In this document: piece by piece, positions 8,201 through 17,712 of the stretch
How the letters are laid out: the number at the start of each line of letters is the position of its first letter
Position numbering within the stretch: the first letter of the stretch is position 1
Source: Planctomycetes bacterium B3_Pla
Lineage (GTDB): Bacteria; Planctomycetota; Phycisphaerae; Sedimentisphaerales; Anaerobacaceae
Direction: 5' to 3'
Length of the DNA stretch: 64,000 nucleotides
NCBI GenBank assembly: GCA_005223045.1
Contig: NJBM01000017.1
Span: forward strand, 53,949 to 117,948
The notes under the pieces: generated by a model
The model's input: only the letters and a program-made list of their open reading frames with translations
The model's database searches: none
Told to the model about the DNA's origin: nothing
Made by a program: the position numbers and the translations under genes

Positions 8201-9672
8201 GCGACGACGTGCAGCTCCGATTGATTCAGCAACTCATAGAGCAATTCACCGTCGCCAAGGCCGAGCAGCAGGCAGTAACCATCTTTTTCGCCGCTTGTTT
8301 TCAGTATTTCTCTGACCCTGTTCTTGCCGCGGCGAGCGCGGGCAGGCAACGGTTTGATTTGCTGCGCGTGATGTTTCGGTTTGGTCTTGCTGCCCGCGAA
8401 ACAGTGGAGCTTGCCTTCGAGAGTGGTCGCAAAAAGTTTGCCGTCGGCTGCGATCATGCTCCACACGTCGCTGTCCACTTTTGCCTGCCACGAGACCTTG
8501 GGTTGAGCATTGCCGGCTGGGATGTCAACGGCCTGTACAATGCCATCGCCGCTGCCGTACAGGCGGGAGCCGGCTTTCAAGTGGATTTTATCGAGTTCCG
8601 ACAGGGCTTTTGTCTGCCACAGTTCCTTTGCCTTCTTGGCCTGGGGTCCGAGCGTATAGGCCACGACCGTATCATCGTATTTCCTGCCGAAGATGACTTT
8701 GTCTGCTATCACCGATGCCGGCGCGCCGGAGATTGCGATGCCGTCGGAGAGTTTGTGGATGGCCCCGCGATTGAAGAAATGATCGCCCGATGCTATGACC
8801 TCGGAGGTGCCGGCTTTGGCGTATTTGTTCAGATGATAGTACAGGAACTGTCCCGTCCTGCGGTCGTAAGCGGCCGGTACGGAACGTCCGCCGGATATCA
8901 GCAGCTTGTCCTCGGTGGCTGCCATATAGCCCTGCGGCGCCACGCCGGCAAAGGCCGGACTGCTGTGAGGCTGCATGGTGAACGTCGAGCCGCTGCCGCT
9001 GTTTTCCCAGACGATCTTGCCGGTCTCGGCGTCGATGGCATAGATGAAGGTCCCCATAAAGGGCCAGATACCGGCCGCGAAGTAAATCTTGTCCTCGTAC
9101 AGGACCGGGCCGCCCCGCATGGGCCACATGCCGATCAGTCGGTCGTTGCCGAGCACTTTGTTTGTCGTGGGGCCTCCAGAAAATCTGTGGATAAGGGATC
9201 CGTCCCCGGCGTTAAGACAGTAGAGGTATCCGTCGTCCGAGGCGAAGTAGAGCTTGTCCCTATACACCACCGGCGCAAAACGCACGGGACCGTCGGAGTA
9301 AAAACGCCACTTTTCAGTCCCGGTTTCGGTATCGTAAGCTGTGACGGAGTCCGAGACCATCGAGCCGACAAAAATGGTCTTTCCGGCAACGACCGGTTCG
9401 TAGGAAGCATCGAATCGCAGCTTGTACTGGCTTTCGGGCCAGGCGGGTCTTGGCGGGGCCAGCTCACGGACCCACTGCAAATGCAATTTTGCCGGCAGTT
9501 CCTCGGGCGATGCCGCCCGGCGTCCCGCATCATACCGCCACATCGGCCAATCGTGTCCACGTGCGATGGCGGGCAAGAGCCAGCAACCAACGAGAATCAG
9601 CAAACAGAGACGTCGGTTGGCGTACTCGGCAACATTTGGGATTAGCGTCAATCTACGAATATCGTTCAGCAT
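5293..9672 (-). CDS. Giant secreted PQQ-propeller protein with embedded methyltransferase-like domain
   Basis: A 1459-residue protein. A hydrophobic export segment lies at 21-38. Domains in order: PQQ-type beta-propeller blades at about 40-430 (repeats such as VTAYDTETGTEKWRF, IYAIDAETGKIVWEN); a class I SAM-methyltransferase-like Rossmann domain at about 452-605, with motif I LLLGLGDGELL (468-478), acidic D493 at the end of strand 2 and IIAQD at 536-540; more propeller blades; a jelly-roll insert at about 785-945 (KYDDSFIAYLNGDEV); further blades (MDRRSGQVLWKR, YALDARTGELLWKAD); and a malectin-like C-terminus from about 1325 (YTVRLYFAETEGYE). I infer a surface or periplasmic binding or redox protein. 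SAM should not be available there, so the inserted domain may bind something else. Start: AGGAG eleven bases before the ATG. Catalytic PQQ residues are not evident. Confidence 0.8.
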   Translation of the reverse strand: MLNDIRRLTLIPNVAEYANRRLCLLILVGCWLLPAIARGHDWPMWRYDAGRRAASPEELPAKLHLQWVRELAPPRPAWPESQYKLRFDASYEPVVAGKTIFVGSMVSDSVTAYDTETGTEKWRFYSDGPVRFAPVVYRDKLYFASDDGYLYCLNAGDGSLIHRFSGGPTTNKVLGNDRLIGMWPMRGGPVLYEDKIYFAAGIWPFMGTFIYAIDAETGKIVWENSGSGSTFTMQPHSSPAFAGVAPQGYMAATEDKLLISGGRSVPAAYDRRTGQFLYYHLNKYAKAGTSEVIASGDHFFNRGAIHKLSDGIAISGAPASVIADKVIFGRKYDDTVVAYTLGPQAKKAKELWQTKALSELDKIHLKAGSRLYGSGDGIVQAVDIPAGNAQPKVSWQAKVDSDVWSMIAADGKLFATTLEGKLHCFAGSKTKPKHHAQQIKPLPARARRGKNRVREILKTSGEKDGYCLLLGLGDGELLYELLNQSELHVVALDPDAEKVAAMRRRLDEASLYGIRAAVHVGEITTMRLPPYMANLIIAQDLKTADFEKNDTFLERVFHSLRPYGGTACVLGPRKRRDTVLKRANELKFSGCVVSSSKRSVMLTREGPLPGSADWTHQYGDSTNTVMSADRLVKAPLGLLWFGGPANDNILPRHGHGPSPHVVGGRLFIEGRNLFRAVDVYTGRLLWERDFQDLGKFYDYTGHQPGANEIGSNYVSVLDAVYVVHGDKIHVLDPATGATAKEFSMPGQDRPRWGALAVREDLLLATASPLSIPLKDRPGRLPENTRPVIDRNTDWQYLAGSHPNSGWNQPDFNAGAWKNAAAGFGYNYNDNKTVLKDMKGRYTAVYLRKSFDIVEPDSIGELGLVVKYDDSFIAYLNGDEVLRVGVVNGSGARASDIEEHEHKGWEYFKIDNHSSLLREGTNVLTIEGHNRKVDSSGFTLNPYLVVLRNGKPGVHRNTESAGLHNISGITVNADYASGSKILVAMDRRSGQVLWKRRAKYSFRHNAIAVAADKVFCIDGMTEYKLAYLKRRGLDLSKERTLYALDARTGELLWKADEDIFGTWLAYSTEHNVLLQAGSRSGDRARDEVDRGMVAYRAADGKVLWKTNDSYKGPPIIYHDRIVTQTGGGSGSATDEAKVFDLLTGEYVMRRHPMTGETIPWTWVRFKGCNTAVASENLLTFRSASGAFVDLTKAQGTASIGGFKSGCTSNLIVANGVLNAPDYTRTCTCSYQNQASLALVHTPEVAYWTFDYYQSPSKPMPVRQVGINFGAPGNRYTEDGTLWLEFPSVGGPSPDIPVRAKYENPQWFRRHSSRIEGKHNWIAASGVTGIREVSVRMFIQPGANSSRVEAFDKHIGKTPVWSEDRIKGAFEQPRPYTVRLYFAETEGYEISQRLFNVSLQGRQVMENFDVVKQAGGTNRLVVKEFKGIEVKDDLMVALTPTAAGKAGPMLCGIEIIAEGRH

Positions 9673-10014
9673 TGAATCTTTTCTCCTGCCGGTGATCGAT
9701 AGGGGGCATTTTGGCCGAGTGCGACTTTCACTGAAGTTGTATGGAAGTCAGTCTCCCATTGCAAGTGATAGGCAACATTTGCGTCATGCTCTGATCCACA
9801 TCATTTAACACCTTTGCGAAAGCCTCTGAAACTGTAAGGATACCAAAACAACGCCGAATTTTCAACAGATTTTTGCCGGAAGCTTCTTTTGGCTTGCAAT
9901 CCCGGCGGCTGAAATGCTGGCAAAATCGCCCGCAAATGTTAAGATAGCCGCATAAGTCGAAAAACGGCAGGCCGAATTCTGCCGGTATTTGCTGTGTATT
10001 AAGGAGACCATTCA
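9673..10014. other. Divergent intergenic region with a hairpin before the xylonate operon
   Basis: 342 bases between the PQQ protein and the dehydratase, which diverge. A small hairpin CGGCAG(9965-9970)/CTGCCG(9979-9984) lies 30 bases before the dehydratase ATG, followed by AAGGAG at 10000-10005. It could be an operator or leader hairpin for sugar-acid control. A TAAGAT box near 9939 has no convincing -35 partner. I see no small gene. Confidence 0.4.
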
Positions 10015-12006
<1,992 letters not shown>

Positions 12007-12021
12007 CGTGTCATTGGATTG

Positions 12022-12090
12022 GTAGGGTGGGGCTTGCCCCACCGCAATCTGTTTTGAAAGTTCGTTTCGGTGGGGCAAGCCCCACCCTAC
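12022..12090. repeat. Palindromic GTAGGGTGGG repeat between dehydratase and aldolase genes
   Basis: Left arm GTAGGGTGGGGCTTGCCCC... at 12022-12043 and right arm ...GGGGCAAGCCCCACCCTAC at 12069-12090 are nearly perfect inverted copies of one 22-base hairpin, separated by 25 bases. It fills the gap inside the operon and ends 17 bases before the aldolase start. Confidence 0.9.
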
Positions 12091-12107
12091 TTAATCAGGA
12101 TCAGACT

Positions 12108-13010
12108 ATGGTACAAAACAAGAAGAAGCTTTCCGGCGTCTTTGCACCGGTGGTCACGCCGTTCAAGTCCGACGAAGTTGCACTCGACGACTTGAGGCAC
12201 AACCTCAAGAAGCTCAACGAGACCGATCTTGCCGGTTATCTTGCGCTCGGCTCGAATGGAGAATTCAGGAGCCTGACCGACAAAGAGCAGGTTCAGGTGC
12301 TGGAAGTCTTTGCCGAAGAGAAGGGCGACAAGGTGATTATGGTCGGTACCGGCTGTGAGTTCACCAGACAGACAATCGAAAAGTCCAAACTCGTGTGCGA
12401 AATGGGTTTTGATTACGCCAGCGTCCTGACTCCGAGTTATTTCCCCAAACAGATCGACGGCGCCGCTTTAAAAGGCCACTACGAGCGGATAGCCGATTCG
12501 ATTGACGTTCCCGTACTACTCTACAACGCGCCCGGCTTCACGGGCGGAATGAGAATACCCGTGCAGACGGTTGTGGAACTCTCCCGCCACGGCAACATTG
12601 TCGGCATGAAGGACTCCTCGCCGGAAGGACCAGCCAAACTGCTGGCCCGGCTCGACCCCGCCGAGGACTTCCATGTTCTGGCCGGCTCGGCTAATTTCAT
12701 GTACCCTTGCCTGCATCTGGGCGCCTCGGGCGGGGTGGTGTCCATTGCCAACTTCCTGCCTTGCCCGTGCTGCTATCTGTACCAGTTGTTCACGGAGGCC
12801 AGATTCGATGAAGCCAGAGAACTCCACGGCAGACTTTCCCGGCTCAACCAGGCCGTTTCAGGAGCCTGGGGCGTGGCGGGCGTCAAGGCGGCTATGGACA
12901 TCGCCGGATTCAAGGGCGGTCAGCCTCGCTATCCGCTAAAGCCCGTGACGAACGAGTCTGCAAAAGATATCAGACGGAAAATTGTAAGTGAAGGTTTCAT
13001 CTCCGAATAA
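12108..13010 (+). CDS. DapA-family 2-keto-3-deoxy sugar acid aldolase
   Basis: A 300-residue TIM-barrel aldolase of the DHDPS/NAL family. The Schiff-base lysine is K168 in NIVGMKDSS and the partner tyrosine is Y139 in VLLYNAPG. The blocks ALGSNGEFRSLT, GTGCEFTRQT and HVLAGSANF look more like 4-hydroxy-2-oxoglutarate aldolase (HOGA) than true DapA or E. coli YjhH. Placed directly after a YjhG dehydratase, it most likely cleaves 2-keto-3-deoxy-pentonate to pyruvate and glycolaldehyde, as YjhH/YagE do. That is inference from context; lysine biosynthesis is unlikely. The frame is open from 12027 through the repeat, but ATG 12108 with AGGA seven bases before it gives the family's normal N-terminus. 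The kinase starts five bases after its stop. Confidence 0.85.
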   Translation: MVQNKKKLSGVFAPVVTPFKSDEVALDDLRHNLKKLNETDLAGYLALGSNGEFRSLTDKEQVQVLEVFAEEKGDKVIMVGTGCEFTRQTIEKSKLVCEMGFDYASVLTPSYFPKQIDGAALKGHYERIADSIDVPVLLYNAPGFTGGMRIPVQTVVELSRHGNIVGMKDSSPEGPAKLLARLDPAEDFHVLAGSANFMYPCLHLGASGGVVSIANFLPCPCCYLYQLFTEARFDEARELHGRLSRLNQAVSGAWGVAGVKAAMDIAGFKGGQPRYPLKPVTNESAKDIRRKIVSEGFISE

Positions 13011-13015
13011 AAGCG

Positions 13016-14401
13016 ATGCCGAAGACAGGACCAACTGAGAACGCCGTGATTTTGGCGGTTGATATCGGGACAACCGGCATGAAGATGGGGGTGTTTCGGC
13101 TCATTGACGATGCGCTGGAACCGGTCAGCCAATTCTCACAGGAATACGATGTGAACATATACAACGACGGCTTATTCGGCGATATCGAACAGGACAAATG
13201 GAAAAGGGCGTTCGCCGCCGGGTGCAAAGCGATGGCGGACACCGTTGGGGACGTCGATGTGATATCTCTTTCCGGAACCACGCCCGGCCTGACGGCAATG
13301 GACGAGAATGGCGAGGCGCTCTATCCGGCTATCCTGATGCTTGACCAGCGCTCTCGCAAGCAGGCCCGACACATAATAGACACTGTCGGCATGAAGTCCC
13401 TCCTGGAGACGACGGCTAATATGCCGGTCGCGGGTGGATGCTCGCTGGCGAGCATTCTCTGGATTAAAGACAATTGCCCTGAAATCTTCAACAAGACTTA
13501 TATGTTCGGCCACTCCAACACTTACATTGCCCGTTGGTTGACGGGCGTCTTCGCCATCGATCCGTCGTCGGCGTCGCTGACGGCCCTGTACAATACCGTG
13601 CGCAACGACTTGACCTGGAATGAGGACATCGCTGCGGCTTTTGGCATCTCGCTCAGGCAACTTCCACAAATCATCCCGGCATACGAAAGTGCCGGCCGGG
13701 TAGGCACGTCGCTTGCGCAGCAACTGGGCTTCAGGAAAGAGCCGCAGGTTTTGATCGGCGGCAACGATGCGGTACTGGCGGCCTATTCGGTGGGAATTAA
13801 AGAGCCGGGAGACATCATCAACGTAAACGGCACGTGTGAAATTACCCTTGTATGCCTTGACAAATGCTTAGCGTCACCGAATTACAACGTTCGTGCCCAT
13901 GTGCTGCCGGGTCGATGGCTGACCTTGCACGTCATGAACGCCGGGGGAAAAGCGCTTGACTGGTTCAGAGAATTGTTCTGCGGCGAGTTGAGCACTGAGC
14001 AATTTTATGATGAATTCCTTCCGCAGGCGATTGAGAGCCGGCTTGACCGTGAAAGTGGTGTGACTTACGTGCCTTATCTTATGGGTTCGCGCTACAGTCT
14101 GGAGCCGCTCAAGGCGCAATTGTCCGGATTGACCCAACAAACCACACGCGAGGAAATATTAGTTGCAATTGTCAGAGGTCTGTGCGAATATCAGAAAGCG
14201 CACATGGAAGAAATTGGAAATAACGTGCCTCTTCAAGACGTTATCCACGTGACCGGCGGGGCGGCAAACTCCGCTCTTATCCGGGCAAAATCGAAGTGGA
14301 TGCGGGACTGCGAATATGTCTATGACGAGCAGTCGTCGATGAAGGGGGCCGCCATGCTCGGCCGAAAGTATCTCGAAGAAGGCCGGAGAACCACAAGATA
14401 G
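13016..14401 (+). CDS. FGGY-family carbohydrate kinase
   Basis: 461 residues, a cytoplasmic ATP-dependent sugar kinase of the xylulokinase/gluconokinase type. The N-terminal phosphate loop is VDIGTTGMKMGVF (residues 15-27). GGNDAVLAAYSVG and NVNGTCEI lie in the second actin-like domain, together with the adenosine motif HVTGGAANSAL. The gene begins five bases after the aldolase stop without a strong Shine-Dalgarno site, so translational coupling is likely. In this operon it could phosphorylate a pentulose such as xylulose, giving a phosphorylative branch next to the dehydratase-aldolase branch. The substrate cannot be read from the sequence. The rather short C-terminus still falls in the family range. 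Confidence 0.8.
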   Translation: MPKTGPTENAVILAVDIGTTGMKMGVFRLIDDALEPVSQFSQEYDVNIYNDGLFGDIEQDKWKRAFAAGCKAMADTVGDVDVISLSGTTPGLTAMDENGEALYPAILMLDQRSRKQARHIIDTVGMKSLLETTANMPVAGGCSLASILWIKDNCPEIFNKTYMFGHSNTYIARWLTGVFAIDPSSASLTALYNTVRNDLTWNEDIAAAFGISLRQLPQIIPAYESAGRVGTSLAQQLGFRKEPQVLIGGNDAVLAAYSVGIKEPGDIINVNGTCEITLVCLDKCLASPNYNVRAHVLPGRWLTLHVMNAGGKALDWFRELFCGELSTEQFYDEFLPQAIESRLDRESGVTYVPYLMGSRYSLEPLKAQLSGLTQQTTREEILVAIVRGLCEYQKAHMEEIGNNVPLQDVIHVTGGAANSALIRAKSKWMRDCEYVYDEQSSMKGAAMLGRKYLEEGRRTTR

Positions 14402-14412
14402 TAACAAGACTG

Positions 14413-14485
14413 ACAATATTTGAGATTTTCGATTGCCGATTGACCGGGCCTCAAATCGAAGATCGAAAATCGACAATCGGCAATG
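14413..14485. repeat. Inverted heptamer repeat (TCGAAAATCGACAATCGGCAAT type)
   Basis: TTTTCGATTGCCGATTG on the left is the inverse of CAATCGGCAATG and CGAAAATCGACAATCGG on the right, around a short GGGCCT centre. The arms are built of degenerate heptamers. It lies between the kinase stop and the next gene and may end transcription of the sugar-acid operon. Confidence 0.6.
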
Positions 14486-14505
14486 ATTTGCTCTGGAGGT
14501 ATGGC

Positions 14506-16284
14506 ATGTCTGTGAGATTTAGAACTGCGTTGACTTTGATATTGGCCGTAATTGTGTTGCAAAGCGCCGCGGCGGGGCAAACCATGCCTGCGGCGATTCA
14601 GTGGGTTCCGCGAGATGCGGTCGTTTCGCTGGAACTGGCTCGGCCGAAGGCGTTGATCGACCTGCTTGCCGGTGAAAAAGCGATTGCTGCTATAACCGCG
14701 CTGCCGGCATACCGGCAGCAGGCATCAAATCCCAAGTTTCAGGAATTCCTCAATATCATCAACTTCATGGAGACCGCATTGGGCACGGACTGGCGCACCG
14801 CTCTGAAAAAACTTACAGGCGGAGGCATCACACTTGCCGTATGCCCGGAAGAGACGGTAGTGCTCATCATCGATGCCGAAGACGAGCACATGCTTCAACA
14901 GCTTCACGAGATGCTTCTGAGCATGGCCCGGTCCGAAGCCGAGAATCAAGGCCGGCCGGGCAGTGTGGCATCGACGCAGTACCGGGATGTTACGGCATGG
15001 ACATTCGACGGAAAAGAAGCACACGCAATCATTGGCAAACGGTTTGTCATGGCTAACCGCCCGGAAGGGCTTAAAGCCGTTCTGGAGCTTCGCGCCGGCG
15101 ACGGGGGTGACAGTCTGGCGACAAAACCGTCCTACATCGCTGCCAGGCGAGAAATATCCCGGCGCGACGAGAGTACCGTCGCCACCGCCTTTGCCGACCT
15201 CGGAGTCCTGATGCAAGTTCCCGACATCGCCGCAGTTCTCGATCAACCGGGGGAAAATCCCCTGGCGGCGCTGTCTTTTGCCGGGATAGCCGAAGCAATG
15301 CGCGGTTCGAGTTGGCTGGCGTTGGGACTGCGCATCGACGATGAGACGCTGGTCTGTCGGGCGTCGGTGGACGGTTCCGGCGCGCCGAGAGTAGCGAGTA
15401 CAAGTCCCGCCGCCTTTGCTTTGCCGAAGGGGTCCGGCGAAGGTGCTCCACCGAACCTGTCTGTGCCGCGTCGCATTGCAGCGTTAACTCTCTACCGCGA
15501 CTTGCATCAGTTCTACGCTGCAAAGGACGACCTGTTCAGCGAGCGCACATCCGACTTGATCTTCTTCGAGAACATGATGGGCATCTTCTTTAGCGGGCGC
15601 GACTTAACTAACGAGGTTCTTGCCGAGACTGAGCCTGAAGTTCGCTTTATTGTGGCCGAGCAGCAGTACGACCCGGCTATCGGCACGCCTATAGTGAAGC
15701 TGCCGGCATTTGCTATGGTGCTGAGGGTTCGCGACCCGGAGCGGTTCGACGAGGTGGTCGAGGAAGCATGGCAGAAGGCTATCGGTCTGGTCAACTTCAC
15801 GCGCGGCCAGCAGGCAATGCCGGGACTGATTATTGACCGTCCCATCCACGCCCAGACCAAGCTGACCTTAGCTTACTTCTCCACCACCGAGATTGAGGAC
15901 AAGACAGAACTTGATCAGCGATTCAATGTTCGTCCGACGTTGGCAATGCCGGGCGAATACCTGATCTTCAGCTCGACTGACGGTTTGGCCCGAGACCTTG
16001 TCGATGCCCTGAGCCGTGAAACTAAGCAATCGGTCAAGCCGTTAGGCGGGACCCACAGTCTGATCGAGATAGAGGGAGTCCAGTTGGCTTCGATCCTGCA
16101 AGCCAACCGCCAGACACTGGTCCGCGGGGACATGATCAAGAAGGGCAATACACAAGAACAGTCTGAAGCCGGGATCGATTTACTAATCGCCCTGGCAAGG
16201 TTTTGCAAGCACCTCAAGTTGAGTATTGGAATGCAAGAGGGTCTAACCGAGGCAAGCCTGGAAATGAAGCTGAACTTGCAGTGA
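14506..16284 (+). CDS. Exported DUF3352-like protein, function unknown
   Basis: A 592-residue protein with a clear signal peptide (MSVRFRTALTLILAVIVLQSAAAG). No catalytic motif is visible. The alternating pattern of short strands and helices, with phrases such as FVMANRPEGLKAVLELRAG and DEYLIFSSTDGLARDLVDAL-like segments, resembles the DUF3352 group of secreted bacterial proteins; I am only moderately sure of that assignment. The ATG at 14506 is preceded by GGAGGT at five bases, which decides against the longer frame from 14440. It stands 62 bases before a DUF1800 gene and a DUF1501 gene on the same strand, so the three look like one operon. Confidence 0.6.
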   Translation: MSVRFRTALTLILAVIVLQSAAAGQTMPAAIQWVPRDAVVSLELARPKALIDLLAGEKAIAAITALPAYRQQASNPKFQEFLNIINFMETALGTDWRTALKKLTGGGITLAVCPEETVVLIIDAEDEHMLQQLHEMLLSMARSEAENQGRPGSVASTQYRDVTAWTFDGKEAHAIIGKRFVMANRPEGLKAVLELRAGDGGDSLATKPSYIAARREISRRDESTVATAFADLGVLMQVPDIAAVLDQPGENPLAALSFAGIAEAMRGSSWLALGLRIDDETLVCRASVDGSGAPRVASTSPAAFALPKGSGEGAPPNLSVPRRIAALTLYRDLHQFYAAKDDLFSERTSDLIFFENMMGIFFSGRDLTNEVLAETEPEVRFIVAEQQYDPAIGTPIVKLPAFAMVLRVRDPERFDEVVEEAWQKAIGLVNFTRGQQAMPGLIIDRPIHAQTKLTLAYFSTTEIEDKTELDQRFNVRPTLAMPGEYLIFSSTDGLARDLVDALSRETKQSVKPLGGTHSLIEIEGVQLASILQANRQTLVRGDMIKKGNTQEQSEAGIDLLIALARFCKHLKLSIGMQEGLTEASLEMKLNLQ

Positions 16285-16346
16285 GCGTTGATATATGCTA
16301 AACGTTTAGCTATTGGTTGTCTGACAACACCGAAAGGGAACGATTC

Positions 16347-17696
16347 ATGGCTGCGCAAACTGAAAAGCCGCTGGAACCTGACTGGGCCTGGACGGCATAC
16401 GAACCTAACGCAAATCGCCCTTGGAATCTCGCTCTGGCCGGGCACCTCTATCGGCGGGCAGCTTTCGGTGCAAGCTGGGACCAACTACAGCAGGCGCTCT
16501 CTGATGGGCCGCAGCGAACTATCGACACGTTGTTGATACCGGAGGCCGACACCGCAGCGTTCAATCGCGCCTACGATGAGTATGAGACTTCTGCCGGCTC
16601 GGTGGACGAGTTGCGCGCATGGTGGCTGCGGCGGATGATTCAGACTCCGCACCCGCTGCTGGAGAAGATGACGCTGTTCTGGCACAGCCATTTCGCTGCC
16701 AACGGCGCGCAGGTCAAGAACGCCCGGTTGATGCAACAGCACGTCGGGCTTCTGCGCAGTCAAGCCTTAGGTTCCTTCCGGACACTCTTAGAAAGCATTT
16801 CGCGCGATCCGGCGGTACTGATCTGGCTCGGCGCCGAAGCCAGCCGCAAAGCGCATCCGAACGAGAACTTTGCCCGGGCGCTCATGGAATCCTTCACGTT
16901 GGGCCCCGGCCACTGCACGGAAAAGGACATCCGGGAAGCCTCCAGAGCTTTCACCGGCTGGTTCGTGCTGAGGAGCAAGCTTCGCTATATCCCTCGTGAA
17001 CACGACGATAACGTCAAGCAAATACTCGGCCGGGAGGGCGATTTCACGGGCGATGATGTGCTGCGAATCGTGCTCGAACAGCCGGCCACGCCGCAAACGC
17101 TGGTCCGCAAGCTGTACCGTTGGCTGATCTGCGAGACAGAAGAACCGGGCGAGATGCTGATCGCTCCGCTGGTCGAATCCTTCGCGGCAGATTACAACGT
17201 GCTGAGACTTGCCGAGACAATGCTGCGATCCAATCTGTTCTTCTCGCCGGCGGCGTATCGTCGGCGGATAAAGTGTCCGGTCGAGTTTGCCCTGGGCATC
17301 GTCAAAGGTCTGGAAGAGACGGTCTCCACAACTGAGCTTGCGAAGGATCTGGCCGACCTTGGCCAGAATCTGTACCATCCCCCGACTGTCAAAGGCTGGA
17401 TCGGCGGACGCCATTGGATCAATAGCGCTACGATAGTCGGACGCCACAATCTTGCCTCGGATTTACTGCGCGGCGAGGGGCCTTACGGCGACAAACTCAA
17501 ACCCTGGGAAGTCGCACGGCGGCACGGATGCTCGACGGCTGAATCCGCCCAGAAGTTCCTGACCGACCTTTTATTGCAAAGCGTTGGTGAGACGCTGCCG
17601 AAAACAGACCCGGCACGTCTCGGCGAAGACTCGGAAGCCGAGATGCGTCGTTTTATACATACGGTAGTCACACTTGCCGAGTTCCAATTAGCCTGA
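16347..17696 (+). CDS. DUF1800 family protein
   Basis: 449 residues of the DUF1800 family, helical proteins of unknown biochemical function that are highly expanded in Planctomycetota. Family landmarks are HLYRRAAFGAS near the start, EKMTLFWHSHFA in the first third, NENFARALMESFTLG in the middle, and the region KCPVEFALGIVKGLEE. These conserved His and Asn/Glu residues are typical. No Tat or Sec signal is seen in this copy. The ATG at 16347 has AAGGGA eight bases upstream, so I do not use the TTG at 16317. It is followed after 16 bases by its constant partner DUF1501. The pair is thought to act at the cell envelope, but no activity is established. Confidence 0.85.
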   Translation: MAAQTEKPLEPDWAWTAYEPNANRPWNLALAGHLYRRAAFGASWDQLQQALSDGPQRTIDTLLIPEADTAAFNRAYDEYETSAGSVDELRAWWLRRMIQTPHPLLEKMTLFWHSHFAANGAQVKNARLMQQHVGLLRSQALGSFRTLLESISRDPAVLIWLGAEASRKAHPNENFARALMESFTLGPGHCTEKDIREASRAFTGWFVLRSKLRYIPREHDDNVKQILGREGDFTGDDVLRIVLEQPATPQTLVRKLYRWLICETEEPGEMLIAPLVESFAADYNVLRLAETMLRSNLFFSPAAYRRRIKCPVEFALGIVKGLEETVSTTELAKDLADLGQNLYHPPTVKGWIGGRHWINSATIVGRHNLASDLLRGEGPYGDKLKPWEVARRHGCSTAESAQKFLTDLLLQSVGETLPKTDPARLGEDSEAEMRRFIHTVVTLAEFQLA

Positions 17697-17712
17697 TTTG
17701 GGAGAAAAGACC

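Noticed and set aside
7999..9645. A 548-codon open frame on the plus strand
   Set aside because: It is fully antisense to the PQQ-propeller gene, whose protein shows clear family repeats. The antisense product has no recognisable domain; long antisense frames are common in GC-rich coding DNA.
12108..13010. Dihydrodipicolinate synthase of lysine synthesis
   Set aside because: The active-site lysine is shared with DapA, but the blocks around it match the HOGA-like group, and the neighbours are sugar-acid genes.
14440..14505. Longer start for the DUF3352-like protein
   Set aside because: These codons fall in the inverted heptamer repeat, and the ATG at 14506 has GGAGGT and a signal peptide.
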